DNA of 64,000 nucleotides from an uncultured Bacteroidota bacterium (lineage in GTDB: Bacteria > Bacteroidota > Bacteroidia > JADZBD01), in assembly GCA_937924855.1 (NCBI GenBank), contig CALEYQ010000063.1, forward strand, positions 39,171-103,170. The letters run 5' to 3'. This document shows, one piece after another, positions 54,208 through 62,436 of this stretch; the first letter of the stretch is position 1; every line of letters begins with the position of its first letter. Position numbers and translations under genes: made by a program. The notes below the pieces were generated by a model. It was not told the origin of the DNA and did not search any database. It saw only the letters and a list, made by a program, of their open reading frames with translations.

Positions 54208-57200
54208 CTAATGAGCTTCATGCCAGTTAGCACCGGCATTAATATTCACAACCAGTGGCACAGATAATTCTGTGATATGCTCCATTGCATCCTTGATTAG
54301 CGGCAAAACAATTTGTACTTCGCTATCGGGTGACTCAAAAACCAGTTCATCATGGATTTGTAAAAGCATTTTAGTTCTATATGTTGTCAGAATCTCATTT
54401 ACCCGTTTCATTGAAAGCTTGATAATATCTGCCGCTGTACCCTGCACCACTGTATTTACAGCCGCACGTCTCGCGTAGTTTCTGTCAGATTTCTTCATCG
54501 AATAAATCTCCGGTATGTTTCTTCTACGCCCAAACTTTGTGCTCACGAAACCGGTATTCAGTAGTTGAACCTCGCACTTTTGCACGAATGCTAAAATCCC
54601 CGAAAACTCCGAAAAATATTTGCTAATGTAGTTTCTCGCGTCATCTTCCGAAACAAGCTTACCAGTAGATAATGTTAGTGATTCGGCCAAACCCTTTGCC
54701 GACATCCCATATACGATTCCAAAATTAATGCCTTTCGCAATCTTTCTGCGTGGATCATCATCCTTTATATCATTTAGATTAATTCCGAATATTCGGGATG
54801 CAGTTACCTTGTGAACGTCTATTCCAGAGTTAAATGCTGCAATCAAATTCTCGTCTTGACTTAAGTCAGCAATTACACGCAACTCTATTTGAGAATAATC
54901 TGCAGAAATAATCTTACAACCATCGGGCGCACAAAATACTTTTCTTAGAGAGCCACCGGTATTGTCACCCGGTGAAGGAATATTCTGAAGATTGGGGTTG
55001 CTGGAGCTGAGTCTCCCGGTTTCTGTTCCTGTCTGATTTAAAGATGTGTGTATCCGCTCTGTTTTGGGGTTTATGTTTTCTGGCAAACCATTAATATATG
55101 TCCCCAATAACTTAGAGGCCTTTTTATATTCAATTATCAGCGGAACCACGGGATGTGCACCAGACAACTTACGCAATACATTCTTCCCGGTTGAATATTC
55201 ACCGTTTTTACCCAACTCACCCACAGGTTGTAATCCGAGTTTTTTAAACAGCAGTCCGGCAACCTGCGCGGTGCTATTAAGATTAATTTCTTCACCAGTA
55301 AATAATTTAACCTTGACTTCTGTCTCTGAAATCACTGACTGAATTCTATTACCTAATTCAGAAAGTGCATTCAGATCAATCTTTACTCCGTAATATTCCA
55401 TATTAGCCAATACCTTGATCAGCCCGCTTTCAATAGAATTATACACTTCGTACAAACCAGTAGTTTTTAGTTCATCGTCCAGAATGTTGAATATTCGTAA
55501 CGTCTGGTCTGCATCCTCACACGCGTAGTTACACAACCGATCAATATTTACACTGCGGATACCAATCTTTTTATCAGCTGCGATCAGGTCAGAATATTCC
55601 ACCTGCTGATACGCGAGAAGTTTCCTTGACAATTCCTTTAATCCTTTCTTCTTTTCATCGGGATGTAATAAGTGATACATCACCATTGTGTCCATTATCT
55701 TTCCGGCCACATTTATCCCATAATCAAGAAGAACCTGAAAATCAAATTTGAAATTATGTCCGACTATGATTTTCTTTTCATCATCGAAAATTGGCCTCAT
55801 AACCTGTAACCACTTTAAAGCGACTTCACGTACTTCCGGTAGAGAAACAAAGCATGCCATACCTTCCTTTTGCGAAAACGCAATTCCAACCAAATCCACA
55901 CCATGAGGATCAAGTGAATCCGTTTCAATGTCAACAGAAACGATACTACAATCCTTTAACTCATCCACCAGCTTACCCAATTCTTCCAAATTATTTATTA
56001 ACCTGTACGAATGGCTCACCTGTTCGAGTTTTTTCATTTCAGTTTCCGCTGGATTGGTTTTTGACACAACGGGAATCGGCACTGTAGATGGCTGAATTTT
56101 TGTATCGGTTATTTCTATGAATTCTTTCGAATTAGCTGGCATTTCAATGAAAGTCAAGTTCCGATGCAGTAAAAACAGCTTTACTTTGGAAGTAAATCGG
56201 TTGGTTGACCTGTAATATTTTTTCTGATCAGGATGATCACCAATAAACTCCTTGTAAGTAGACTTTTTGTGAAATTTTCTGATACCTGAATTTAATTTCT
56301 CTTCTAAAAATTCAACCAACTCAGGGCCCAGTTCACGCTGTAACTTTTTCTCCTGAATATTTATTTTTGGTGGCTGTATAATTCCCTTTTGCAAATACAA
56401 CTGACAGCACCTGAACATAAAATTGTAGAACCTATTATACTCGTTATCGTCCCAATCCTCAAAAAAGCGATGTTTGAAATCATCAATTGGCTGTCGGTGC
56501 AAGCCATAAAAATCTGACACTTCAAATTCAGAAATTCTTCTTTCAGAACTTTCACCAGCGGGAGATTTAATCGGTACGTTTGTAATCATCACCAACTTTG
56601 GTGCGTCTGAGAATTTTATTAGTTCCTCCTTTTTGTGTTTTTTGTTTACAACCCAATCATCAGTGATATGATTATAAAATGTTTCAAGATTTTCATTGTG
56701 CCGAATATCGTTGATAACAACAATATCAGTACTGTGATCCACGCGCTGATATGCAAAGTCTCCCTGACTTTTAAATATTTTTCCGGGAATTGTTACCGTT
56801 GACCTTATATGCGAAAGAGCAATGCCAATCAGACTCTTACCTGATCCTCCATTGGCATCATCGACATCTGCCAACTTTTCATCAATGAATATGACAGCTT
56901 TAGATTTCGTTGGATCTTTGTACCTGTGTATAAGATAACCGATTATTGAGCACAGCGATTGAAACCTTTCGTCATCATTCCGGCAGATGTTATGTAAGAA
57001 TTGTTCGAATACAGCCAATGTATCTGAACCAACAAGGTTAACTTCCCTCGGATTCACTGAACTTTTCCAAATAAACGAGTGCTGTCCAATTTCTGCGTAG
57101 TCGCATAAGGTTATACTTTCACCAGTAACTTTCACAAAACCATTCCTGAAATAGAAGTAAACATGGCGGGAAACGTAAAGATGAAAGGTTACGTTTTCAA

Positions 57201-57546
57201 ACAAATCGAGGGTGGCAAGCTTGACATCATTTACGTAAGTCTGTATTCCGCGATAGAATACGTTGAGCAAATCGCCCCTTGACGCACCATTCCCGATATC
57301 CTCTGGTAGATGCTGAATATATTTCACGATAAAACGAAGAATATCATCTTTATCTACTTCAACCATTAACCTACCAGTTGTTTGAACCAACTTTCTTTTA
57401 CCGTTCTGATCTATCCAGAAAAAACCTTTTTTAAGAAGAAATGCGATTAACCCGGCATGGTGAATTTTTATATCCCCATCATGCGAAATCCAATAAAAGT
57501 GTCGGTAGATGGGCTTATTCGATTCAGAATTTTTGTCGTTTTTCAT
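54208..57546 (-). CDS. Fusion of P-loop (SF3/D5-like) helicase, 3'-5' exonuclease and family A DNA polymerase
   Basis: A 1,112-residue protein. The N-terminal ~170 residues are unassigned. A helicase-like ATPase follows with Walker A DANGGSGKSLIGIAL near 233 and Walker B DIVVINDIRHN near 277, then KLVMITNVPI and SSERRISEFEV as in D5/primase-helicase ATPases. From about 535 comes a DEDD exonuclease (IVSVDIETDSLDPHGVDLVGIAF; VGHNFKFDFQVLL; YACEDADQTLRI). From about 700 comes a complete PolA: TGRLSSSNPNLQNIP, motif A ISADYSQIELRVIADLS near 883, motif B RRKIAKGINFGIVYGMS near 938, motif C LLQIHDELVFE near 1,065. It is the last gene of a four-gene operon and is a complete element-borne replisome core. 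Confidence 0.88.
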   Translation of the reverse strand: MKNDKNSESNKPIYRHFYWISHDGDIKIHHAGLIAFLLKKGFFWIDQNGKRKLVQTTGRLMVEVDKDDILRFIVKYIQHLPEDIGNGASRGDLLNVFYRGIQTYVNDVKLATLDLFENVTFHLYVSRHVYFYFRNGFVKVTGESITLCDYAEIGQHSFIWKSSVNPREVNLVGSDTLAVFEQFLHNICRNDDERFQSLCSIIGYLIHRYKDPTKSKAVIFIDEKLADVDDANGGSGKSLIGIALSHIRSTVTIPGKIFKSQGDFAYQRVDHSTDIVVINDIRHNENLETFYNHITDDWVVNKKHKKEELIKFSDAPKLVMITNVPIKSPAGESSERRISEFEVSDFYGLHRQPIDDFKHRFFEDWDDNEYNRFYNFMFRCCQLYLQKGIIQPPKINIQEKKLQRELGPELVEFLEEKLNSGIRKFHKKSTYKEFIGDHPDQKKYYRSTNRFTSKVKLFLLHRNLTFIEMPANSKEFIEITDTKIQPSTVPIPVVSKTNPAETEMKKLEQVSHSYRLINNLEELGKLVDELKDCSIVSVDIETDSLDPHGVDLVGIAFSQKEGMACFVSLPEVREVALKWLQVMRPIFDDEKKIIVGHNFKFDFQVLLDYGINVAGKIMDTMVMYHLLHPDEKKKGLKELSRKLLAYQQVEYSDLIAADKKIGIRSVNIDRLCNYACEDADQTLRIFNILDDELKTTGLYEVYNSIESGLIKVLANMEYYGVKIDLNALSELGNRIQSVISETEVKVKLFTGEEINLNSTAQVAGLLFKKLGLQPVGELGKNGEYSTGKNVLRKLSGAHPVVPLIIEYKKASKLLGTYINGLPENINPKTERIHTSLNQTGTETGRLSSSNPNLQNIPSPGDNTGGSLRKVFCAPDGCKIISADYSQIELRVIADLSQDENLIAAFNSGIDVHKVTASRIFGINLNDIKDDDPRRKIAKGINFGIVYGMSAKGLAESLTLSTGKLVSEDDARNYISKYFSEFSGILAFVQKCEVQLLNTGFVSTKFGRRRNIPEIYSMKKSDRNYARRAAVNTVVQGTAADIIKLSMKRVNEILTTYRTKMLLQIHDELVFESPDSEVQIVLPLIKDAMEHITELSVPLVVNINAGANWHEAH

Positions 57547-57552
57547 TGGTTG

Positions 57553-57924
57553 CTAAAAAAGTGCGTGTGCATTCGTGACCTGATTATTTGGATTAACAAT
57601 TACACCCAGAATCAGTACCTTGTAATCAATGCCTGGCATTATTGACTCCACTTTGTCCGCAATTAGTTCAACCGGAATGGGGAGACAAACGTTATTCCTT
57701 GTATTAACTATCTTAACTTGCCTTGATCCATTTGGTGTAATTACTTTCACGGGCAATCCATTTGGTAGTACAGAAATATCAAGCAGGGGGTACAAGTGAC
57801 CTTTAGTCACTTTTACCACGTGTCTGTTCCGTATCTTACCCACACGACCTCGAACTGGTACTGGTCTTGGGAGAATTATTTCCCTTGAGGGGACATCAGG
57901 AAACTCATTTATTTTCATTTTCAT
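57553..57924 (-). CDS. Small basic protein of the replication operon
   Basis: A 123-residue, beta-rich, basic protein (MKMKINEFPDVPSREIILPR; GRVGKIRNRHVVKVTKGHLYPLLDISVLPNGLPVKVITPNGSRQVKIVN). No family recognised. It ends six bases before the polymerase fusion, so translational coupling is likely; a DNA- or polymerase-binding accessory role is inference. The start is ATG with a second ATG two codons later. Confidence 0.6.
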   Translation of the reverse strand: MKMKINEFPDVPSREIILPRPVPVRGRVGKIRNRHVVKVTKGHLYPLLDISVLPNGLPVKVITPNGSRQVKIVNTRNNVCLPIPVELIADKVESIMPGIDYKVLILGVIVNPNNQVTNAHALF

Positions 57925-58008
57925 GGTGTGAAGAATTTAAGATGCGAAATGAAAGCAGCCTGTCTCCAGTATGACTGAAAACAGGCTGCATGAATACATC
58001 GGCACCGA

Positions 58009-58470
58009 TCAGCCTACGATCATCTTACTAATTTTTACCGGGAGCTTCAGTCCGGGAGAAGGAAGAGGTATACCCTTTGGTAGATACTTTGCCGGGAAGT
58101 AGAGTCGCTTATTTTTAAGGGTGCGGGCATAACCAATAAATCGCATACCGTTTGATAATATCAAGACTACTTGTTCCCTTTCATTCATCTCCGAGAAGCG
58201 GATCGGAAAATGGCTCTCAACATCAACGGCACGCACTGTCAACCCCTCACTCGCATTCTGGCTGTAGCGTGACGTTAATACTGTTGTTACTTCTTCATTA
58301 GGAGTGTAAACCCGCACAAATCGATTCGGATCAACATTTGGCGACCAGCTCGACCTGCCCGAGCCCTGCACGAAGTCACCGAACGGAGATTCTCCATCCT
58401 CAATTGTACATTCCTGTTTGGATTCCGCCACATCTTGCGGCTGTTCCTCATTTGTGTTTCTGTTTTCCAT
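58009..58470 (-). CDS. Acidic/beta-rich protein of the replication operon
   Basis: A 153-residue protein with an acidic, disordered N-terminus (MENRNTNEEQPQDVAESKQE) and a beta-rich C-terminal half (SEMNEREQVVLILSNGMRFIGYARTLKNKRLYFPAKYLPKG). The last part resembles the middle of the next protein (PLPSPGLKLPVKISK versus VLPNGLPVKVITPN), so the two may be related. The ATG at 58,470 is chosen over an upstream in-frame extension. No family recognised. Confidence 0.6.
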   Translation of the reverse strand: MENRNTNEEQPQDVAESKQECTIEDGESPFGDFVQGSGRSSWSPNVDPNRFVRVYTPNEEVTTVLTSRYSQNASEGLTVRAVDVESHFPIRFSEMNEREQVVLILSNGMRFIGYARTLKNKRLYFPAKYLPKGIPLPSPGLKLPVKISKMIVG

Positions 58471-58480
58471 GTTTTGTTTT

Positions 58481-58810
58481 TTATTTGTAGGTAGAGATTT
58501 CTTTCGCAGCATTTTTTTCTGTGAGTTCCGTGAGTTCAGCTTGGGACGAGCATCTACTACTGGCCATGTACTGTAATAAGTCCTCCCTTCGGAATGACAA
58601 TCTTGCTCCCTGTTTATAGTAGGGTATCAATCTGTGCCGAACCATCCAGTATACTGTGCTTACTTTTCTTTTAAGAATTGCTGCTGCCTGTACAGCGTTT
58701 ACATACTGCGCTTCTTCCTTTCCGGTAATGGAAATCTCGCTTAACCGCAATTCAGCTAAAACTTCCCGTAGTGCTTCCTTGATGACTCCTTTTATTTCTT
58801 CACTATTCAT
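58481..58810 (-). CDS. HTH_17/excisionase-like DNA-binding protein
   Basis: A 109-residue protein with an N-terminal helix (MNSEEIKGVIKEALREVLAEL) and a MerR-like helix-turn-helix of the HTH_17 type (YVNAVQAAAILKRKVSTVYWMVRHRLIPYYKQGARLSFRREDLLQYM). Such proteins head many Bacteroidota element modules as excisionases or regulators. It is the first gene of the replication operon on this strand. The imperfect inverted repeat CGAAATAAC/GTTATTTTCG upstream (about 58,816-58,858) could be its operator. Confidence 0.75.
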   Translation of the reverse strand: MNSEEIKGVIKEALREVLAELRLSEISITGKEEAQYVNAVQAAAILKRKVSTVYWMVRHRLIPYYKQGARLSFRREDLLQYMASSRCSSQAELTELTEKNAAKEISTYK

Positions 58811-59024
58811 ACCCCCGAAATAACAAATACCAATCCACACCACTATTTCGTTATTTTCGGATTTTTAGGGAGCATTTTTGTTCTCACGTATAAATAATGA
58901 TTATCCGAATTTTGTGTATTCGGCATCTATTACTAAACCAATAGGAATAAAACAAAACGACCCGCTACCAGTCATCGTTTCACTGGAGACAGGTCAAACG
59001 TAATTTTCCGAAAATACCGAAGGG

Positions 59025-60140
59025 TTACTCTAAAGATATTTTATTAGCAGCTTCCAACTTTTTCAGATCAACAACTTTAGAGTATATCTGCGTAGTTTGA
59101 ATATTCTTATGCCCAAGTAGCTTCGAAACAGTATAAATATCGGTACCCAATGCGAGTTGGTTGGTTGCGTATGAATGACGAAAACAGTGGAAATTTATTT
59201 TCTTCTCAATACCCGCCCTCTTTACCCATTCTGCTAACCATTTGTTGTTTGTGGCAGAATACTTCAAGCCGGTAAATATTTTATCGGCTTGATCTTTTCT
59301 TTCACCAAGCATTGCAATGGCTTCAGCCGAAATTGGCAACACTTCAATTCCTGCAGTTTTGTTTTGCTTAAAATGAATCGTATATCCCATCTCAGAGGAA
59401 TGACGAATATTTTCCCACCTTAAATTTGTAATATCACCAAAACGCAAACCAGTCAGAGCAGAGAATAGAGCTGCTTTCTTCAATACAGAATTTTTACACT
59501 CTGTTCCTCTCAGTTTTTTAAGCTCGTCAATCGTGAGAAATTCCCTGTGGGTATCAACTTCCTTTATTCGCTCGACATATTCATTGAAATTTTTCTGAAT
59601 TAATCCCTCCCTGTACGCCATCTTAAGTGCCGCTTTGAATCTATTAAAATAGGCAACGGCTGAGTTTTGATTCAATTTAACGCCAGGCGTTTTGATGGAA
59701 TCAGCTTTAAGCAAGAACTCCCTGTAATGGATACACATAGTCTCGCTAAGCTCAGACAACCGAATATTCTTTGACCCAAAATACCTTTTAACATAATTGA
59801 ATGCGCTTATCCATGTTTTATCCTTGTCCTTCTTTGCATCCACCTGCTCCGAAAAATATTGTATCAGTGATATTGATTTTCCTTTTTTCGAAATGAATCC
59901 ATAGAACCCTCTCTGTAACTCGATTTGTCGTTGAGCCTTCATGGTTTCTGCCATTGCAATGGTTTCTTTGTTGTGAAGCTTCTGTAGTTGAGTCTTCGGG
60001 TTGGCGTAAGTGTATAGCTTCAGAAATTCGCGCCTTGTCTTTTTCAAAGTATCCGGGCGAATTAAAGGAGGGTAGTAGTCCAGATACAAACTCATCTTAC
60101 CGCCCAACAATTTTTTCATTCTAAGATGTACCTTTTGCAT
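59025..60140 (-). CDS. int: Tyrosine-type site-specific integrase
   Basis: A 371-residue integrase. The N-terminal arm-binding part (LYLDYYPPLIRPDTLKKTRREFLKLYTYANPKT) is the Bacteroidota type, followed by a SAM-like core-binding domain (ISAFNYVKRYFGSKNIRLSEL) and the catalytic domain: Arg in ALTGLRFGDITNLRW, Lys in FKQNKTAGIEVLP, His-x-x-Arg in FHCFRHSYATNQL, His in LLGHKNIQTTQIYSKV and the Tyr in the same motif. All catalytic residues are present. It lies about 0.8 kb from the right core at mnmE and should recombine the mnmE-end sites. The HTH/zinc-ribbon gene ends two bases upstream. Confidence 0.95.
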   Translation of the reverse strand: MQKVHLRMKKLLGGKMSLYLDYYPPLIRPDTLKKTRREFLKLYTYANPKTQLQKLHNKETIAMAETMKAQRQIELQRGFYGFISKKGKSISLIQYFSEQVDAKKDKDKTWISAFNYVKRYFGSKNIRLSELSETMCIHYREFLLKADSIKTPGVKLNQNSAVAYFNRFKAALKMAYREGLIQKNFNEYVERIKEVDTHREFLTIDELKKLRGTECKNSVLKKAALFSALTGLRFGDITNLRWENIRHSSEMGYTIHFKQNKTAGIEVLPISAEAIAMLGERKDQADKIFTGLKYSATNNKWLAEWVKRAGIEKKINFHCFRHSYATNQLALGTDIYTVSKLLGHKNIQTTQIYSKVVDLKKLEAANKISLE

Positions 60141-60142
60141 AG

Positions 60143-60706
60143 CTATTCCTGAACAGTTATTTTTCCGATTATTCGCTCCAACTCATACCGGTTAACATAG
60201 TTTGTTCCATGAATTTTCTCTTTGGCAATACCATGCTTTTTTACAACCGCGTATAAAGTCTTTTCGGAGATCGGGTGCGAATTTAAAATCTGTGGGAAAC
60301 TAATCATTTCGGTATTTTCGGTTTTCGCCATTTCAACATTCCCCATTTGTTCACTGAAATTGAGCATCTTTAATATTTCTTTTTTGCAGAACAGCGTCCT
60401 GTTCAACAATTTAATGGGTCTTAACCGTCCAGTATCAACCAGTCGGTAAATTGTACTACGACTTACCCGAAGTAGTTTAACAATTTCATCTACCGTAATA
60501 AGTTCATTGGATTTAATCAGTTCTATCGGCAACGATAATTTAGCAACTGTCTCCGCATGACTTTTTTTCTCCTTGATTTCCCGTTGCCGCTTTTTGTAGT
60601 TGCGTTTGGCGCATCTATCGCTGCAGAATCTGGTGACAGTGGTTTTTGCCGTGAAGATGTTTCCACAGTGGTCGCATACACGTTCTATTTTAATATTGCT
60701 CGACAC
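60143..60706 (-). CDS. Zinc-ribbon HTH_17 protein (putative excisionase/regulator)
   Basis: A 187-residue protein with an N-terminal zinc ribbon (CDHCGNIFTAKTTVTRFCSDRC) and a central HTH_17 domain (ITVDEIVKLLRVSRSTIYRLVDTGRLRPIKLLNRTLFCKKEILKML), followed by a second possible helix-turn-helix (ISEKTLYAVVKKHGIAKEKIHGTNYVNRYELERII). The start is a GTG at 60,706. It is co-transcribed with the integrase and faces two families of iterons upstream, which it probably binds. An excisionase or recombination directionality role is inference. Confidence 0.75.
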   Translation of the reverse strand: MSSNIKIERVCDHCGNIFTAKTTVTRFCSDRCAKRNYKKRQREIKEKKSHAETVAKLSLPIELIKSNELITVDEIVKLLRVSRSTIYRLVDTGRLRPIKLLNRTLFCKKEILKMLNFSEQMGNVEMAKTENTEMISFPQILNSHPISEKTLYAVVKKHGIAKEKIHGTNYVNRYELERIIGKITVQE

Positions 60707-60722
60707 AATTGTTGTATCAGGT

Positions 60723-60759
60723 TGTCTCAGCGTGTGTCAGTATGTCTCACGTTGTCTCA
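60723..60759. repeat. Four TGTCTCA iterons with 10-base period
   Basis: TGTCTCA at 60,723, TGTGTCA at 60,733, TGTCTCA at 60,743 and TGTCTCA at 60,753. The spacing is exactly 10 bases, so all copies face the same side of the helix. They lie directly upstream of the HTH-integrase operon. Confidence 0.75.
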
Positions 60760-60781
60760 TGTTTTCAACAAAGTCGTTTGG

Positions 60782-60831
60782 AGGTACAAACAGGTACAAA
60801 TCGATGGTCGGAGGTACAAAAGAGGTACAAT
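60782..60831. repeat. Four AGGTACAAA iterons
   Basis: AGGTACAAA at 60,782, 60,792 and 60,812, with AGGTACAAT at 60,823. Steps of 10, 20 and 11 bases keep helical phase. The same 9-mer occurs at the left end (32,054). They are candidate arm-type integrase/excisionase sites or part of an origin. Confidence 0.75.
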
Positions 60832-60951
60832 TTTATTCGCAACAATTCACCCTCTTTAGCAATGAATCGCAAACGAAATCATTGCAATTCATTGAAAATC
60901 AACTACTGGATTAAGATTTGTCGCGAATGGGCCGGAAACGTTAGGAGTTTC

Positions 60952-60969
60952 TCATTTCCCGATACAAAA
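60952..60969. other. Right att core at the 3' end of mnmE
   Basis: TCATTTCCCGATACAAAA, the last codons of mnmE read on the other strand (Phe-Cys-Ile-Gly-Lys-stop). The 14 bases 60,956-60,969 recur at 26,406-26,419. Insertion here keeps mnmE intact, because the element supplies the replaced end. Confidence 0.75.
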
Positions 60970-62346
60970 CCTCGAAAAGATATTCTGCAAAAGGTCGTCG
61001 GTGGTGACTTCGCCGGTGATGGTGCCCAGGTGATAGAGGGCGAGGCGGAGATCGGAAGCAATCATCTCGCCGCTGAAATTATTTTTTAATCCGTCGTTTA
61101 CTTTTTCCAATGCACTCAGGGCATTCCGCAAAGCCTGCACATGCCGGGCATTGGTTACTACCGTTTCCCTCACCTGAAGGGCACGGGTGTCGAATACTTT
61201 TACCAATTCCCCCTTCAATTCGTCCAAACCTTTACGCTCCTTGGCTGAAATAAATAATATACCGGGGAAATCCTTAAACTCATTGCGGGTATATTCCTCG
61301 TCTTCCTTGTCTATTTTATTTCCCACCACAAGCAAATGGGCATTTTTATTGTGCTTGTTAATCTCGTTCAAAATGCCCCGCAACTCCGTGGCCGTAATTT
61401 CGTGTATGTCGAACAGGTATATTACAATACTGCTCTGCTTAATCTTTTCAAAGGTCCGCTCCACCCCGATGTTCTCTATTACATCTACGGTCTGACGAAT
61501 GCCGGCGGTATCTATAAACCGGAATAAAATTCCGTCAATCACAATTTCATCTTCGATGGTATCGCGGGTTGTACCGGGAATTTCACTCACAATGGCCCGC
61601 TCCTCATCCAGCAGGGCGTTCAGCAAAGTGCTTTTGCCTACATTCGGTTTGCCCGCAATTACCACCGGAATTCCATTCTTGATTACATTACCCACCTCAA
61701 AACTTTCTACCAGACGCACTACTATGGTTCTTACCTTTTGCAACAGATTGCCCAGGTCTTTCCGGTCAGCAAACTCCACATCCTCTTCCGAAAAATCAAG
61801 TTCGAGTTCCAGCAGCGAGGCGAAATCGAGCAGGTGTTCCCGCAATACTTTTATTTTGGAGCTGAATCCACCCCGCATCTGTTGCATGGCAATCTGATGG
61901 GCCGTGGCCGAGGAACTATCTACCAGATCGGCTATGGCCTCGGCCTGCGACAAATCGAATTTACGGTTCATAAAACCCCGGAAGGTAAATTCACCGGGCT
62001 CGGCAATGCGGCAACCTTTCCGCTGCAGCAGCATCAGGGTTTGTTGTTGTATGTAGCGGGAGCCATGCACCGAAAGCTCTGCCACATCTTCGCCCGTAAA
62101 ACTCTTTGGCCCGGGAAAAATCGTCAGCAAGGCTTCGTCGAGAATATAATCCCCGTCCATGATCTGAACCCGCATCAGGGTACGGGGCTTTAAGGCCGAA
62201 ACGGAAACTTTTTTACCCTTACCGGCCTGCAGAATTTCTTCCATGGCGCCAAAAGTGCCGGGGCCGCTGATGCGTATAACCGCAATACCCCCCGTACCCG
62301 GTGGGGTGGAAATTCCGCAAATGGTGTCTTGGGAAAGCTGGTACAT
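60952..62346 (-). CDS. mnmE: tRNA uridine-5-carboxymethylaminomethyl(34) synthesis GTPase MnmE
   Basis: A 464-residue GTPase. The N-terminal formyl-THF-binding domain begins DTICGISTPPGTGGIAVIRISGP, with GEFTFRGFMNRKFDLSQAEAIADLV. The G domain has G1 AGKPNVGKSTLLNAL, DTAGIRQT and VGNKIDKED, and the C-terminus ends FSRFCIGK with the catalytic cysteine. It works with MnmG to modify wobble uridine of tRNAs. The reading frame is complete despite the element inserted at its last codons. It is divergent from sucD. Confidence 0.96.
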   Translation of the reverse strand: MYQLSQDTICGISTPPGTGGIAVIRISGPGTFGAMEEILQAGKGKKVSVSALKPRTLMRVQIMDGDYILDEALLTIFPGPKSFTGEDVAELSVHGSRYIQQQTLMLLQRKGCRIAEPGEFTFRGFMNRKFDLSQAEAIADLVDSSSATAHQIAMQQMRGGFSSKIKVLREHLLDFASLLELELDFSEEDVEFADRKDLGNLLQKVRTIVVRLVESFEVGNVIKNGIPVVIAGKPNVGKSTLLNALLDEERAIVSEIPGTTRDTIEDEIVIDGILFRFIDTAGIRQTVDVIENIGVERTFEKIKQSSIVIYLFDIHEITATELRGILNEINKHNKNAHLLVVGNKIDKEDEEYTRNEFKDFPGILFISAKERKGLDELKGELVKVFDTRALQVRETVVTNARHVQALRNALSALEKVNDGLKNNFSGEMIASDLRLALYHLGTITGEVTTDDLLQNIFSRFCIGK

Positions 62347-62388
62347 AAAAGCCTAAAAATAGGCAAATCCCCGGCATTAATTACCGGG

Positions 62389-62418
62389 TTTGAAAACCCG
62401 ATTTTTTGCCTATTTTTA
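62389..62418 (+). promoter_or_regulatory. Bacteroidota-type promoter of sucD, overlapping a hairpin
   Basis: TTTG (62,389-62,392) and TATTTTTA (62,411-62,418) with an 18-base spacer, 18 bases before the sucD ATG. The -33 element lies within the inverted repeat CGGGTTT-GA-AAACCCG (62,385-62,400), which is followed by a T-rich run. Confidence 0.55.
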
Positions 62419-62436
62419 CCCCTCAAAATAAAATGT

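Larger units (their letters stand above)
31978..60969. mobile_element. 29-kb integrative element inserted at the 3' end of mnmE
   Basis: The bounds are the mnmE-derived cores at 31,978 and 60,952-60,969. A full tyrosine integrase (59,025-60,140) lies next to the mnmE side with an HTH protein upstream, and phased iterons sit between them and the core. Cargo: regulators, a SymE-like/DnaB-like pair, a nucleotidyltransferase plus type I restriction operon, and a replication module with two family-A-polymerase-related proteins. No relaxase, coupling protein, VirB4, portal, terminase or capsid gene is visible, so it is neither a recognisable conjugative element nor a phage; it may replicate itself and be mobilised in trans. 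Confidence 0.75.

Noticed and set aside
60721..60831. CRISPR-like repeat array
   Set aside because: The boxes are 7-9 bases with 1-11 base gaps, no spacers of constant length, and no cas genes nearby. Iterons fit better.
31978..60969. Prophage or conjugative element
   Set aside because: No capsid, portal, terminase, tail, relaxase, coupling protein or VirB4-like gene was seen.
60952..62346. mnmE broken by the element
   Set aside because: The C-terminus FCIGK and stop are intact; the insertion replaced the end with an equivalent sequence.
62385..62406. Hairpin plus T-run before sucD as a terminator
   Set aside because: No gene on the plus strand ends there; it overlaps a promoter element, so a regulatory site is likelier.
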